Counted from the stretch's first letter, positions 1-5,044 are shown. The stretch: DNA of 5,486 nucleotides from Phenylobacterium sp. (GCA_028290925.1 JAQGIX010000046.1:1-5486); one strand, 5' to 3'. Notes: a model not told the origin generated them from the sequence alone. Program-made: numbers and translations.

Positions 1-237
1 CGGGCCGCCCGGCTGCGCGCCGCCGGCGACGCGGCGCTCGGGCGGCACCTTCAGCGCCAGGTGGGCCGTAGGCTGGCGGGTCTGGTCGAACGGCCCGGCC
101 TCGCCCGCGCCGAGGACTTCACGGAGCTGGGCTTCACGGGCGAGGCGCGGCCCGGCGAGATCGTGGCGCTGACGGTCACCGGCCACGACGGCGTCCGCGC
201 GGTCGCCCGCGTTGCAGTGCTGGAGGCGGCGGAATGA
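1..237 (+). CDS. mtaB: MtaB, tRNA t6A37 methylthiotransferase (3' end only)
   Basis: This is the C-terminal 78 residues of a gene that begins left of the window; it ends at TGA 235-237. MtaB is a radical-SAM enzyme that adds a methylthio group to t6A at position 37 of certain tRNAs, giving ms2t6A. The iron-sulfur and radical-SAM parts lie outside the window. What is visible is an Arg/Ala/Leu-rich helix, then a stretch with VERPGLARAEDFTEL and a small beta-rich end (GEIVALTVTGHDG), which resembles the TRAM-like RNA-binding tail of this family. The neighbourhood supports the call, because mtaB is commonly found next to ftsY in Caulobacterales (remembered gene order, not searched). Its stop overlaps the next gene's start as ATGA. 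The related MiaB or RimO are less likely; the tail alone cannot fully separate them. Confidence 0.75.
   Translation, partial: RAARLRAAGDAALGRHLQRQVGRRLAGLVERPGLARAEDFTELGFTGEARPGEIVALTVTGHDGVRAVARVAVLEAAE
222..226 (+). promoter_or_regulatory. Ribosome binding site for the GFA-family gene
   Basis: GGAGG lies 7 bases before ATG 234, inside the last codons of mtaB. It fixes the start at 234 and fits translational coupling through the ATGA overlap. Confidence 0.75.
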
Positions 238-740
238 GCATCTCCACGAGCGTTTCCGGCGGTTGCCAATGCGGCGCGGTGCGGTTCCGGGTCGAGCGGC
301 TGGGGCGGGCCTCCATCTGCCACTGCCGCATGTGCCAGAAGGCGTTCGGCGCCTTCTACGGGCCCTATGTGGATTCCGTCGGCCTGACCTGGACGCGCGG
401 TACGCCGAAGTACTTCCAGAGCTCCAACCTGGTGCGGCGCGGGTTCTGCGGCGACTGTGGGACCCAGCTGAGCTTCGAGACCGACCGCTGGGAGCCGAAC
501 ATCGCCATCGGCGCCCTGGACGACCCCAGGCTCGCGCCGCCGGAGGTGCAGCTCGTGTTCGACGCCAAGCTGCCCTACGTGGACGGCGTTCCGGACGTGC
601 CGCATCGCCCACAAGGCGAGTGGGACCAGGTTTCCGACTTCTACGAGGCCGTGGTCTCCTACCAGCACCCGGACCACGACACGACCGACTGGCCGCCGCA
701 ATCGCCGCCGGTGGGTGACGACCCGCAAGGGGACCGCTAG
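234..740 (+). CDS. GFA-family (CENP-V/GFA fold) zinc-binding protein
   Basis: A complete 168-residue cytoplasmic protein with the GFA zinc-binding fold, named after glutathione-dependent formaldehyde-activating enzyme. All the family's metal cysteines are visible: C11 and C13 in GGCQCGAVRF, C29, C31 and C34 in ICHCRMCQ, and C72 and C75 in FCGDCGTQL. Family members bind two zinc ions. The true substrate of most, including this one, is unknown, and the formaldehyde activity of the founding member has been questioned. After the domain (about residue 115) comes a polar, Pro/Asp-rich tail with no recognisable motif. The ATG at 234 is chosen because GGAGG precedes it at good distance and it overlaps the mtaB stop. 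The stop is only 9 bases before ftsY, so it is cotranscribed with mtaB and ftsY. No functional link to tRNA modification or protein targeting is evident. Confidence 0.92.
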   Translation: MSISTSVSGGCQCGAVRFRVERLGRASICHCRMCQKAFGAFYGPYVDSVGLTWTRGTPKYFQSSNLVRRGFCGDCGTQLSFETDRWEPNIAIGALDDPRLAPPEVQLVFDAKLPYVDGVPDVPHRPQGEWDQVSDFYEAVVSYQHPDHDTTDWPPQSPPVGDDPQGDR

Positions 741-749
741 AAGCCCGCT

Positions 750-1694
750 ATGAGCGAACCGAAAAAGGGCTGGTTCCAGCGCCTGACAACGGGTCTGTCC
801 CGCACCTCCAAGGCGATGGGCGAGCAGATCACCACGGCCTTCGTGGCCAAGGCGCCGCTCGACCAGGCCAAGCTCGACGAGCTGGAGGAGATGCTGATCG
901 AGGCCGACCTCGGCCCGCACTCCGCCGCCCGCATCACCGAGCGGTTCGCCGCCGAGAAGTTCGGCAAGGACGTGGACGAGGCGGAGATCAAGGAAGCCCT
1001 GGCCCAGGCGATCGGCGACGAGCTGGAAGCCCGGGTCGGCCACTTCGATCCGCTGTCCGGACCCAAGCCCTACATCGTGCTGTTCATCGGGGTGAACGGC
1101 TCGGGCAAGACCACCACGCTGGGCAAGATCGCCGCCGACCTGACCTCGCGCGGCGCCAAGGTGATGGTGGTGGCCGGCGACACCTTCCGCGCCGCCGCCG
1201 TCGAGCAGCTGCAGATCTGGGCCGACCGGGCCAAGGCCGACTTCATGAGCCGGCCGACCGGGTCGGATGCGGCGGGCCTGGCCTTCGACGCGGTCGAGAA
1301 GGCCAAGGCCGAGGGCTATGACGTGGTGCTGATCGACACCGCCGGGCGGCTGCAGAACAAGCAGGGGCTGATGGACGAGCTTTTGAAGATCATCCGGGTG
1401 GTCAAGCGCCTCGATCCCGAGGCCCCCCACGAGACCTTGCTGGTGCTTGACGCCACCGTGGGCCGCAATGCCCTGGCCCAGGAGAACATCTTCGGCAACC
1501 AGATCGGGGTCTCGGGCATCGTCATGACCAAGCTGGACGGCACCGCCCGCGGCGGGGTGCTGGTGCCGGTCGCCCAGGCTTCCGACAGCCCGATCAAGCT
1601 GATCGGCGTGGGCGAGCAGATCGACGACCTGCAGGCCTTCGACCCGCGCGCCTTCGCGCGTTCGCTGGTCGGCCTCCCGGAGCCGGTCCGTTGA
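750..1694 (+). CDS. ftsY: FtsY, signal recognition particle receptor
   Basis: SRP receptor GTPase (314 residues) that docks ribosome-nascent-chain-SRP complexes at the inner membrane and hands them to SecYEG. Residues 1-30 (KKGWFQRLTTGLSRTSKAM) form a basic amphipathic helix like the lipid-binding element of FtsY. The helical N domain runs to about 100, followed by the G domain. GTPase motifs are all present: P-loop GVNGSGKTTT (114-123), DTFRAAA (144-150), DTAGR (196-200), TKLD (260-263) and the closing GVGEQIDDLQAF (286-297). The long acidic A domain of E. coli FtsY (497 residues) is absent, as is usual in alphaproteobacteria. The FtsY-type N-terminus and the lack of a Met-rich M domain exclude Ffh. 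The start at 750 has only a weak AGAAG upstream, so translation may rely on coupling with the GFA gene. Its stop overlaps the next start as TTGA. Confidence 0.98.
   Translation: MSEPKKGWFQRLTTGLSRTSKAMGEQITTAFVAKAPLDQAKLDELEEMLIEADLGPHSAARITERFAAEKFGKDVDEAEIKEALAQAIGDELEARVGHFDPLSGPKPYIVLFIGVNGSGKTTTLGKIAADLTSRGAKVMVVAGDTFRAAAVEQLQIWADRAKADFMSRPTGSDAAGLAFDAVEKAKAEGYDVVLIDTAGRLQNKQGLMDELLKIIRVVKRLDPEAPHETLLVLDATVGRNALAQENIFGNQIGVSGIVMTKLDGTARGGVLVPVAQASDSPIKLIGVGEQIDDLQAFDPRAFARSLVGLPEPVR
1679..1682 (+). promoter_or_regulatory. Ribosome binding site supporting a TTG start
   Basis: GGAG lies 8 bases before TTG 1691, inside the end of ftsY. The alternative in-frame ATG at 1703 has no comparable purine-rich stretch at the right distance, so this site favours the TTG. 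Confidence 0.5.
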
Positions 1695-2299
1695 GCCTGC
1701 GCATGACTCCCAAGGTGGCGCGCTGGGTGCGCCTGTTCGTCGACTACGCCGGCCTGGCGGCCTTCCTGGTGACCATCGCCATCACCGGCAGCGCGATCGC
1801 GGCCAGCTGGGCGGTGGTGGCGGGCTCGCTGGCGGCCCTGGCGGTCGGTTTCGTGCTGGAGAAGCGGCTCGCGCCGATCCCATTGGTGACGGCGATCTTC
1901 GGGGTGCTGTTCGGCGGCGCGACGCTGATCTTCCACGACGAGCGCATCATCAAGATGAAGCTCACCATCCTCGACGCCGGCATCGGGATGTTCCTGCTGA
2001 CCGGCGCCCTGCGCGGCAAGAACCCGCTGAAGGCGCTGATGGGCGACGCCTTCCACCTGCCGGACCCGGTGGTCCGGACGCTGACCCTGCGCTACGCCCT
2101 GTTCTTCTTCGCGCTGGCCGCGACCAACGAGGTGGTCTGGCGCACCCAGAGCACGCGGATGTGGGGGTTCTTCAAGTTTCCCGGCGTGCCGCTGCTGATC
2201 TTCCTGTTCGCCATGACCCAGGCGCCGCTGATGATGAAGCACATGCCGGACGACAAGGCTGCCGACGAGCCTGGCGACGAGACTCCGGCGAAGGACTAG
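1691..2299 (+). CDS. Septation protein A (YciB/IspZ family inner membrane protein)
   Basis: Polytopic inner membrane protein of 202 residues, slightly longer than E. coli YciB (179). The family affects cell-envelope integrity and septation and is reported to contact division and elongation proteins; its biochemical activity is unknown. Hydrophobic segments are seen at about 16-34, 37-55, 63-81, 92-106, 131-148 and 163-182. Family-typical features include FHDERIIKMKLTILD (81-95), the NPLKALMGDAFHLPD loop (111-125), NEVVWR (146-151) and the last membrane segment after WGFFKFPGVP. The tail after residue 185 is acidic (DDKAADEPGDE). The start is probably TTG 1691, which overlaps the ftsY TGA and has GGAG upstream. 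ATG 1703 would remove only four residues and cannot be excluded. Last gene of the plus-strand run. Confidence 0.93.
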   Translation: MSLRMTPKVARWVRLFVDYAGLAAFLVTIAITGSAIAASWAVVAGSLAALAVGFVLEKRLAPIPLVTAIFGVLFGGATLIFHDERIIKMKLTILDAGIGMFLLTGALRGKNPLKALMGDAFHLPDPVVRTLTLRYALFFFALAATNEVVWRTQSTRMWGFFKFPGVPLLIFLFAMTQAPLMMKHMPDDKAADEPGDETPAKD

Positions 2300-2305
2300 C
2301 CGGCC

Positions 2306-2512
2306 TCAAGAGTCCGCGTGGCGGCGTGGGCCCTTGATCTGCGATGGCCGCAGATAGGGCGAGGAGAGCCTTTCGTAGGGCCGCTCGGGCAGGCTCCTCA
2401 TGATCGTGTCGAGCATGGTCGCGCTGTCCGCGCGGACCGGCGGCGGCTCGCCGTACAGCGCCAGCCAGAGCGCCGCAGCCTCCTCGTAGATCCTTTGATC
2501 ACGTCCGTTCAT
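2306..2512 (-). CDS. Small conserved-looking protein of unknown function (68 aa)
   Basis: A short protein I cannot assign to a named family, though its character resembles small conserved proteins of Caulobacteraceae. It starts at ATG 2510-2512 (minus strand), preceded by GGGAG about 11 bases upstream. Residues 1-20 (RDQRIYEEAAALWLALYG) suggest an amphipathic helix. Next come a PPP turn, a second helix (ATMLDTIMRSLPERPYERL, 31-49) and a basic Pro-rich end (LRPSQIKGPRR). There is no signal peptide, membrane segment or cysteine, so it is probably cytoplasmic. Codon positions look protein-like, with G/C mostly in third positions. It is convergent with septation protein A, stop to stop, with 6 bases between. 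The opposite-strand frame here is judged a shadow. Confidence 0.7.
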   Translation of the reverse strand: MNGRDQRIYEEAAALWLALYGEPPPVRADSATMLDTIMRSLPERPYERLSSPYLRPSQIKGPRRHADS

Positions 2513-2549
2513 GTTAGTCAGAACTCCCGCCGCACGCGAGCCGTTCCGG

Positions 2550-2564
2550 CTAAAGAATAGTTAA
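2550..2564. promoter_or_regulatory. Possible CtrA-like site in an AT-rich spacer
   Basis: CTAA, seven bases, TTAA matches the caulobacterial CtrA motif TTAA-N7-TTAA at 7 of 8 positions. It lies in the most AT-rich stretch of the window, about 40 bases upstream of the ATG of the 68-residue gene. A promoter somewhere in 2513-2591 is reasonable because the upstream gene on this strand ends at 2592. No convincing -35/-10 pair was found, and one near-match could be chance. Confidence 0.22.
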
Positions 2565-2567
2565 ATT

Positions 2568-2585
2568 TTCAGCGGTTTAGCTGAA
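2568..2585. repeat. Small perfect inverted repeat between the two small genes
   Basis: TTCAGC, six-base loop GGTTTA, GCTGAA. It lies just after the stop of the 84-residue gene (minus strand). Six base pairs would form in RNA from either strand. The bases after it on the minus strand are AATTTAACT rather than a run of T, so it is at best a weak terminator. It could instead be an operator for the gene downstream. Confidence 0.5.
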
Positions 2586-2591
2586 GGGGTT

Positions 2592-2846
2592 CTAGACTCG
2601 GATGTCCAGCAGCGAGCCTGGCCGCAGGATTCGCGCGGGCTTTTCAGCCATCGGGTCGGGCATCCGCTGAAGCGTGGCTGGGGCGCGCGGCGGCGTGGCG
2701 GCGGGCGCGGATGCGGGGGCGGCGGCGGCCTGGCCCAGGGCGGCCTGGAAGAACGCCTTCTGAGCGGCGAGCCGCGCGGGATCTGACCGCTGCGGAGCCG
2801 CGTGCGGCGTGCTGGGCGGGAAGATCGGCGGGCGGACGGCGGCCAC
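2592..2846 (-). CDS. Small Ala/Pro-rich protein of unknown function (84 aa)
   Basis: Unrecognised small protein, probably real. The start is GTG 2844-2846 (minus strand) with GAGGG 6 bases upstream; the ATG a little further up runs into a stop after five codons. It has a short N-terminal segment (AAVRPPIFPPS), a helix-prone stretch (DPARLAAQKAFFQAALGQA, 22-40) and a low-complexity Ala/Pro linker (41-58). The more conserved-looking end, ARILRPGSLLDIRV (71-84), finishes exactly at the C-terminus. There is no signal peptide or membrane segment. The helix plus linker plus short terminal peptide layout suggests a small adaptor or interaction peptide, which is inference only. It lies 48 bases after ccmG on the same strand and may be carried on the ccm transcript. 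The low-complexity middle makes homology calls unreliable. Confidence 0.6.
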   Translation of the reverse strand: MAAVRPPIFPPSTPHAAPQRSDPARLAAQKAFFQAALGQAAAAPASAPAATPPRAPATLQRMPDPMAEKPARILRPGSLLDIRV

Positions 2847-2894
2847 GGCTAGCCCTCGGAAAACATGGTTAACGACAGATTGGCGCGCCGCGCC

Positions 2895-3419
2895 TCAACG
2901 GCCGGTTAACGCGCGGGCCGCCAGCGCCCGGGCGTCGGCTTCGCCCAGGGGCCCGGTGTGCTTGTCGAGGATCACCCCGTCGGCGCCCACCAGATAGGTC
3001 TCCGGGACCCCGGTGACGCCGAACTCGATGCCCGCCCGGCCGTCGCGGTCCACCAACCGCTGCGCGAAGGGGTCGCCCACGCGGTTGAGGAAGCCCTGGG
3101 TGTTGGTGGGCGCGTCCTTGTAGGCCACGCCGACCATGCGGACCTTCTGGGCCTTCAGGGCCATCAGCACCGGCGCCTCGATCTCGCAGGGCCCGCACCA
3201 GGAGGCGAAGAAGTTGATCACCACCGGGCCGTCCCTGGCCAGGTCGCCGACCCGCACCGGACGGCCGTCGTCGAGGGACGGCAGGGTCACATCGGGGACC
3301 GGCTTGCCGACCAGGGCGTGCGGCTCGACGTGCGGATTGTGGTTGAGGGCGAAGAGGCCGAACAGCAGGCCGAGCGCCGCCAGCACCACCAGCGGCAGGA
3401 AGGGGAGCAGGCGCCTCAC
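2895..3419 (-). CDS. ccmG: CcmG/DsbE, thiol:disulfide oxidoreductase for cytochrome c maturation
   Basis: Membrane-anchored periplasmic thioredoxin (174 residues; E. coli CcmG has 185) that keeps the CXXCH cysteines of apocytochrome c reduced for heme attachment. Residues 6-26 form one uncleaved membrane anchor after a short basic start (MRR). The TlpA/thioredoxin domain begins at about GKPVPDVTLPSL (38-49). The active site is WCGPC (74-78) in NFFASWCGPCEIEAP, with the CcmG-style Glu and Pro following (E81, P83). The cis-proline loop is GVPET (P139). The start is GTG 3417-3419, which overlaps the ccmD stop (GTGA), so the two are likely translationally coupled. A GAGGGG lies about 13 bases upstream beyond a 14-base palindrome. 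Position after ccmC-ccmD supports CcmG over a generic TlpA. Confidence 0.95.
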   Translation of the reverse strand: MRRLLPFLPLVVLAALGLLFGLFALNHNPHVEPHALVGKPVPDVTLPSLDDGRPVRVGDLARDGPVVINFFASWCGPCEIEAPVLMALKAQKVRMVGVAYKDAPTNTQGFLNRVGDPFAQRLVDRDGRAGIEFGVTGVPETYLVGADGVILDKHTGPLGEADARALAARALTGR

Positions 3420-3550
3420 TTGGCGGGGCCCCGCCCCTCGGCCTTCTTCCGCCAGCGCCGCGCGTGGGCCAGGGAGGAGACGATCAGCACGAGGAACATC
3501 AGGGCGGTGACGCCGTAGGCCGGCCAGATGTAGGCGGCGTAGCTCTTCAT
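3416..3550 (-). CDS. ccmD: CcmD, small heme exporter subunit (44 aa)
   Basis: CcmD is a one-helix membrane protein that works with CcmABC to release heme-loaded CcmE from CcmC. The reading frame runs ATG 3548-3550 to TGA 3416-3418 and gives 44 residues, of the order typical for the family. The N-terminal part (KSYAAYIWPAYGVT) shows the aromatic YxxYxWxxYG pattern typical of CcmD. One membrane helix follows (about 12-30, ALMFLVLIVSSLA) and then a basic cytoplasmic tail (HARRWRKKAEGR). GAGGG at 3560-3564 is 9 bases before the start, inside the end of ccmC. Four bases separate it from the ccmC stop, and its own stop overlaps the ccmG GTG. No other small frame here fits both position and pattern. 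Confidence 0.93.
   Translation of the reverse strand: MKSYAAYIWPAYGVTALMFLVLIVSSLAHARRWRKKAEGRGPAK
3422..3435. repeat. Perfect 14-base palindrome before the ccmG start
   Basis: GGCGGGGCCCCGCC is its own reverse complement and lies in the last codons of ccmD, two bases before the ccmG GTG on the minus strand. As RNA it could form a five-pair GC stem with a GGCC loop between the GAGGGG and the start codon, bringing them closer or limiting initiation. It also encodes Arg-Gly-Pro-Ala of CcmD, so chance in GC-rich coding DNA is possible. Confidence 0.45.
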
Positions 3551-3554
3551 GCCC

Positions 3555-4283
3555 TCAAGCCCTCGCCGCGCGCAGCGCCGCGGCCTCGGCCCGCCTACGC
3601 CACACCTCGCCGCGGATGCGCACCAGCCACAGCGAGCCGAAGGCGGCCGTATAGGCGAGCGACATCAGCAGCAGCGGCCAGAGATAGACCGCGGCCAGCG
3701 TCGGCCCACCCAGTCGGAAGACGGAGGCTCCCTGGTGCAGGGTGTTCCACCAGCTGACGCTGTAGTGGACGATCGGCAGGTTGATCAGCCCGACCAGGGC
3801 CAGGATCGCGGCGGCGCGGCCGGCCTTGGCCTCGTCGTCGATGGAGGCGCGCAGCGCGATGTAGGCGATGTAGAGCAGGAACAGCACCAGGACCGAGGTG
3901 AGCCGCGCGTCCCACACCCACCACGCGCCCCACATGGGCCGGCCCCAGAGCGAGCCGGTGACCAGGGCCAGGAAGGTGAAGCCGGCGCCCAGCGGGGCGG
4001 CGGCCTGGGCGGCGGCGTCGGCCAGCACGTGGCGGAACACCAGGGCCAAGAGGCTGGCGATCCCCAGGCAGCCGTAGACGAACATGCTCATCCAGGCGGC
4101 CGGCACGTGGATGAACATGATCCGCACGGTCAGGCCCTGCTGGTAGTCGGCAGGCGCGGTGAAGCCGAGCCACAGGCCGGCCAGCGCGAGCACCGCGGCG
4201 ATCACGCCGAACATCGGCGCGGCCCAGCGCGAGAACGCCATGAACCGCTCGGGGTTAGCCAGGAAGGCGGGGGCCGGGATCAT
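3555..4283 (-). CDS. ccmC: CcmC, heme-handling membrane protein of cytochrome c maturation
   Basis: CcmC (242 residues) is the six-helix inner membrane protein that presents heme at the periplasmic face and drives its covalent attachment to CcmE. The tryptophan-rich WWD signature is WGRPMWGAWWVWD (113-125). The two conserved heme-ligand histidines are at H59 (MFIHVPAAW) and H183 (NTLHQG), almost exactly where E. coli CcmC has them (60 and 184). Hydrophobic segments lie at about 22-41, 60-83, 98-110, 128-145, 158-171 and 195-221. The start ATG 4281-4283 keeps the family-like N-terminus (FLANPERFM...), although only a GGCGGA sits very close upstream; ATG 4239-4241 would trim 14 residues. The larger WWD proteins CcmF and CcsA are ruled out by length and context. 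Four bases separate it from ccmD. Confidence 0.97.
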   Translation of the reverse strand: MIPAPAFLANPERFMAFSRWAAPMFGVIAAVLALAGLWLGFTAPADYQQGLTVRIMFIHVPAAWMSMFVYGCLGIASLLALVFRHVLADAAAQAAAPLGAGFTFLALVTGSLWGRPMWGAWWVWDARLTSVLVLFLLYIAYIALRASIDDEAKAGRAAAILALVGLINLPIVHYSVSWWNTLHQGASVFRLGGPTLAAVYLWPLLLMSLAYTAAFGSLWLVRIRGEVWRRRAEAAALRAARA

Positions 4284-4299
4284 GTCCGCCGATTAGCCC

Positions 4300-4315
4300 C
4301 CGCCGAAGCCGGCGG
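4300..4315. repeat. Short GC hairpin in the leader of ccmC
   Basis: CCGCCG, loop AAGC, CGGCGG: six GC pairs around a tetraloop, 17 bases upstream of the ccmC start on the minus strand. No T-run follows, so it is not a standard terminator. It could affect ccmC translation or mark an mRNA processing point. The rest of the 97-base gap (4284-4380) shows no clear promoter. Confidence 0.4.
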
Positions 4316-4380
4316 CAATCTTTGACGCGCAGCCGGACGCAAAAGCGGCGCCCACTTCTGCTGGCTGTCGCTCTGGGACG

Positions 4381-4989
4381 CTAAAGCCCAGGCGGGACCC
4401 GCATGGAGGGCATCGGCGGCATGGGCGGCATCGGGCCCATGGGATGCATGAAGCGGACCTGCTGCATCATGCCCATGTGGTCGCCGGCCATCTCCAGCTC
4501 GTCGAAGGCCTTCTTCTGGGCGGCGTCGAGCTGGTCGTAGAAGGCCCGCGTCGCGCCGATATGCGCCTTCACCCGGGCGTCGTGCTCGACCAGCATCTTC
4601 TCCATCTCGGCCAGCCGCTGCGGCGTGGTCTGCGCGCCGTCGTGGTCGTCGGTGCGGTACATGACGTCGTGCTGCGGATGCAGCGCCGCGAGGTAGGCGG
4701 CGAGCGCCGCCTCCTGGTTGGGGCGCAGCTGCAGGACGGCGCGCAGGTGCTGCGCCCGGTCCGCGTGATGGGCGCCGCCGGCGTGGACCATGGTGGTCTT
4801 GCCGTCGCGCTCGACCGTGACCTGGCCCGAGGCGTCGCGGATCACCCGCACCACGTGGGTCTCGCCGTCGTGGGTCGTGCGGACTTCGGTCTGGGATTTG
4901 GTAGCCGGCTGGGCGTAGGCGAGCGCGCCCACCGAGGCGCAGAGCGCGAAGGCCGCCCCTGCGAAGAGATAGTTGAACTGCCGAGACAT
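4381..4989 (-). CDS. Exported Spy/CpxP-like (LTxxQ-type) His- and Met-rich protein
   Basis: A 202-residue periplasmic protein. Residues 1-26 form a signal peptide (hydrophobic 8-24, cleavage expected after ALAYA). Residues 31-67 look beta-like (RTTHDGETHVVRVI, VTVERDGKT). A His-rich patch follows (H69, H74, H75, H81). The rest is helical with two LTxxQ-like motifs, LRPNQ (88-92) and LDAAQ (154-158), the hallmark of the Spy/CpxP/ZraP periplasmic chaperone and metal-sensor group. In both, the Thr is replaced. The tail (171-202) is Met/Pro-rich, with M181, 184, 187, 190, 193 and 196 evenly spaced. The start ATG 4987-4989 has GGAGGA 5 bases upstream; the longer open frame to the right is a shadow of ccmB. 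Its place between ccmB and ccmC is unusual. Metal binding or envelope stress protection is inference. An alternative is a lineage-specific protein with only a Spy-like fold. Confidence 0.88.
   Translation of the reverse strand: MSRQFNYLFAGAAFALCASVGALAYAQPATKSQTEVRTTHDGETHVVRVIRDASGQVTVERDGKTTMVHAGGAHHADRAQHLRAVLQLRPNQEAALAAYLAALHPQHDVMYRTDDHDGAQTTPQRLAEMEKMLVEHDARVKAHIGATRAFYDQLDAAQKKAFDELEMAGDHMGMMQQVRFMHPMGPMPPMPPMPSMRVPPGL
4402..4449 (-). repeat. Nine-base periodic repeat encoding the Met-x-x-Met tail
   Basis: On the plus strand CAT recurs every nine bases at 4402, 4411, 4420, 4429, 4438 and 4447. On the minus strand these are ATG codons giving MHPMGPMPPMPPMPSM. The spacer codons are mostly Pro but differ in sequence, so the periodicity is kept at protein level more than as an exact DNA copy. 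Confidence 0.85.
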
Positions 4990-4994
4990 CGCCG

Positions 4995-5000
4995 TCCTCC
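4995..5000 (-). promoter_or_regulatory. Strong ribosome binding site for the Spy/CpxP-like gene
   Basis: GGAGGA lies 5 bases before ATG 4989. It is the best Shine-Dalgarno match in the window and settles the start of an otherwise much longer open frame. Unlike ccmD and ccmG, this gene does not depend on coupling to its upstream neighbour. Confidence 0.85.
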
Positions 5001-5044
5001 ATGCTGAATGGCTCAGCTTGGACGCTCGGCGCGAATAAGGGCGA

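Noticed and set aside
51..1430. 459-codon open frame on the minus strand
   Set aside because: It is antisense to mtaB, the GFA gene and ftsY. Its translation is low-complexity Gly/Arg/Leu/His typical of a GC-rich shadow frame, and ftsY is certain.
1316..2242. 308-codon minus-strand frame opposite ftsY and septation protein A
   Set aside because: It is a Gln/His/Arg-rich shadow frame with no motif; both plus-strand genes are well supported.
2515..2550. ECF-type promoter (GGAAC, 17 bases, AGTT) before the 68-residue gene
   Set aside because: It has an imperfect -10, and the start of transcription would fall almost on the ATG and overlap the ribosome binding site.
2568..2585. Rho-independent terminator for the 84-residue gene
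   Set aside because: The six-pair stem is only moderately GC-rich and is not followed by a T-run on the minus strand.
3549..4325. 258-codon plus-strand open frame opposite ccmC
   Set aside because: The translation is rich in Gln, Gly, His and Pro with no domain, and the opposite strand encodes an unmistakable CcmC.
4280..5002. 240-codon minus-strand frame starting at ATG 5002
   Set aside because: It is an Arg/Pro-rich frame overlapping the Spy-like gene; the ATG lies in that gene's ribosome binding site region.
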